Assembly: GCF_003063455.1 (NCBI RefSeq)
Contig: NZ_NESN01000001.1
Coordinates: forward strand, 496,001-560,000
DNA from: Limnohabitans parvus II-B4
Lineage (GTDB): Bacteria; Pseudomonadota; Gammaproteobacteria; Burkholderiales; Burkholderiaceae_C
DNA length: 64,000 nt
Direction: 5' to 3'
Part shown: one piece after another, positions 63,303-64,000 of the stretch
How the letters are laid out: every line of letters begins with the position of its first letter
Position numbering within the stretch: the first letter of the stretch is position 1
Notes under the pieces: generated by a model
What the model saw: the letters and a program-made list of their open reading frames with translations, nothing else
The model's database searches: none
What the model was told of the DNA's origin: nothing
Made by a program: the position numbers and the translations under genes

Positions 63303-64000
63303 TCAGGCCCGGCTCACCAGACGCAGCAAGCCACGCCATTGCTGCGCCCAAAATCCGCGCCCATAGTCACGGCCCTGCTCCACCTGATCGCGCACGCCGG
63401 TCGGATCGAACTTGAGCTGGAAGTCCGCTGTGCCAAACAGCATGTCCCACCAGGGCAGCAGCACGCCGAAGTTGCAGCCGCCCAGGACTTTGCGGCCCTG
63501 CACTTCAGACTCATGCCCGATGCCGATGCTGTGGTGCCTGCGGTGAAAGCGCGGGCTGACCCACAGGCGCTCGCCGATGCGGCCAAACCAGATGTGCACA
63601 TTGGCGTGCTGGAAGCTCTCGCTCAGCTGGCTGATGGCCACCAGCGCCACAAACTGCCCAGGCCCCACGCCAATGAGCACCGCCACGGTCGACAAAATCA
63701 GGCTGGTCACCACGTCGTCCAGCAGGTGGTTGCGGTTGTCTGTCCACATGCTCATCTGCTGCTGCGAATGGTGCAGCGAGTGCAAAGCCCACCAGGTGTT
63801 GGATTGGTGCTGCGCCCGATGAACCCAGTAGTTCACGAAGTCAAACACCACCAGGTACAGCACAAAACTGGGCAGCGCCAAGTCGGTCACGCCGGGCCAC
63901 AGACCATCCAAGTGCAGCGTGGGCCAACCCATGCTGCGCAACACGCCCCAGCCTTGCTCAAAAGCGTAGTCGAGCGTGAAGAACATGCCCAGCTTGAACA
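63303..64000 (-). CDS. Sterol desaturase/fatty acid hydroxylase family protein (5' end outside window)
   Basis: The frame is open to the right edge (F-K-L-G precedes the internal Met at 63986), so the N-terminus is missing. The three di-iron His boxes are HRAQH, HSLHHS and HRRHH, with membrane helices between them. It probably acts in the cytoplasmic membrane as an O2-dependent hydroxylase or desaturase of lipid chains. Substrate unknown. It runs toward the EI24 gene with 48 nt between. Confidence 0.9.
   Translation of the reverse strand, partial: FKLGMFFTLDYAFEQGWGVLRSMGWPTLHLDGLWPGVTDLALPSFVLYLVVFDFVNYWVHRAQHQSNTWWALHSLHHSQQQMSMWTDNRNHLLDDVVTSLILSTVAVLIGVGPGQFVALVAISQLSESFQHANVHIWFGRIGERLWVSPRFHRRHHSIGIGHESEVQGRKVLGGCNFGVLLPWWDMLFGTADFQLKFDPTGVRDQVEQGRDYGRGFWAQQWRGLLRLVSRA

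Overview
The window reads as a gene-dense stretch of chromosome from a betaproteobacterium, most likely order Burkholderiales, family Comamonadaceae (Limnohabitans/Rhodoferax/Polaromonas type). The reasons are the high G+C coding bias with many long antisense shadow frames, the nadE-glnB, moaA-mobA-moeA, dnaX-ybaB-recR, trxA-rho-rpmE2, trmJ/suhB and glnA-ntrB-ntrC gene orders, and the protein styles (type B L31, P-II, TRAP transporter, RND pump). This placement is inference from gene content, not from a marker comparison. No rRNA, tRNA, CRISPR, IS element or prophage was recognised; one ncRNA (the 4.5S SRP RNA) is clear.

Layout: 0-5.4 kb holds a partial RDD protein, dgkA, a LOG-family protein, glnB-nadE (minus), a FemAB-like/DUF482 protein and ppa. 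5.5-6.1 kb is a decayed aldehyde dehydrogenase plus palindromic repeats. 6.2-9.3 kb is a molybdenum cofactor operon (moaA, mobA, moeA). 9.4-13.9 kb is a minus-strand RND efflux pair. 14.0-18.7 kb has rnhA and a methyltransferase (minus), gloB and an MltD-like lipoprotein transglycosylase (plus), and an orphan substrate-binding protein. 18.9-22.1 kb is dnaX-ybaB-recR (minus) with ffs divergent upstream. 22.1-26.2 kb: a small unknown protein, an HI0933-type flavoprotein, trxA, rho, rpmE2. 26.2-31 kb: an ArnT-like membrane protein, a MATE exporter, an ABM-domain protein, then MarR/fumarylpyruvate-hydrolase-like FAH. 31.2-34.1 kb: a TRAP transporter (DctP, Q, M). 34.2-41.8 kb: Nudix hydrolase, a tiny Ala/Pro/Lys secreted protein, acyl-CoA synthetase, dnaG, cysE-trmJ (minus) and suhB. 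41.8-46.1 kb: mutS, an Anbu proteasome-like peptidase and an alpha/beta hydrolase in one tight run. 46.3-49.6 kb: uppP, a cell-envelope candidate, and a three-lipoprotein operon (CsgG-like, DUF4810, DUF799/GNA1162). 49.7-57.1 kb: glnS, an AT-rich islet, DUF924, a PPOX-fold protein, a degenerate SRAP protein, RluE-like, nitroreductase, a 46-aa protein, ferredoxin and an RluA-cupin fusion. 57.1-61.5 kb: the nitrogen regulon core glnA-ntrB-ntrC with a sigma54 promoter and two NtrC boxes. 61.5-64 kb: a MoaB/CinA-like protein, an EI24 membrane protein and a partial fatty acid hydroxylase.

Themes: nitrogen control (glnB, glnA, ntrBC and their enhancer), Moco synthesis, replication/repair (dnaX, dnaG, recR, mutS, rnhA), envelope lipoproteins, and a MarR-FAH-TRAP block that probably imports and degrades an aromatic or other organic acid. 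The items most worth a second look are the A9 slippery run in dnaX predicting a gamma-type subunit, the RluA-cupin in-frame fusion carrying its own internal ribosome binding site, the SRAP protein that has lost the family's catalytic Cys2 and His, the Anbu gene without its usual partners, and the CsgG-DUF4810-DUF799 operon.
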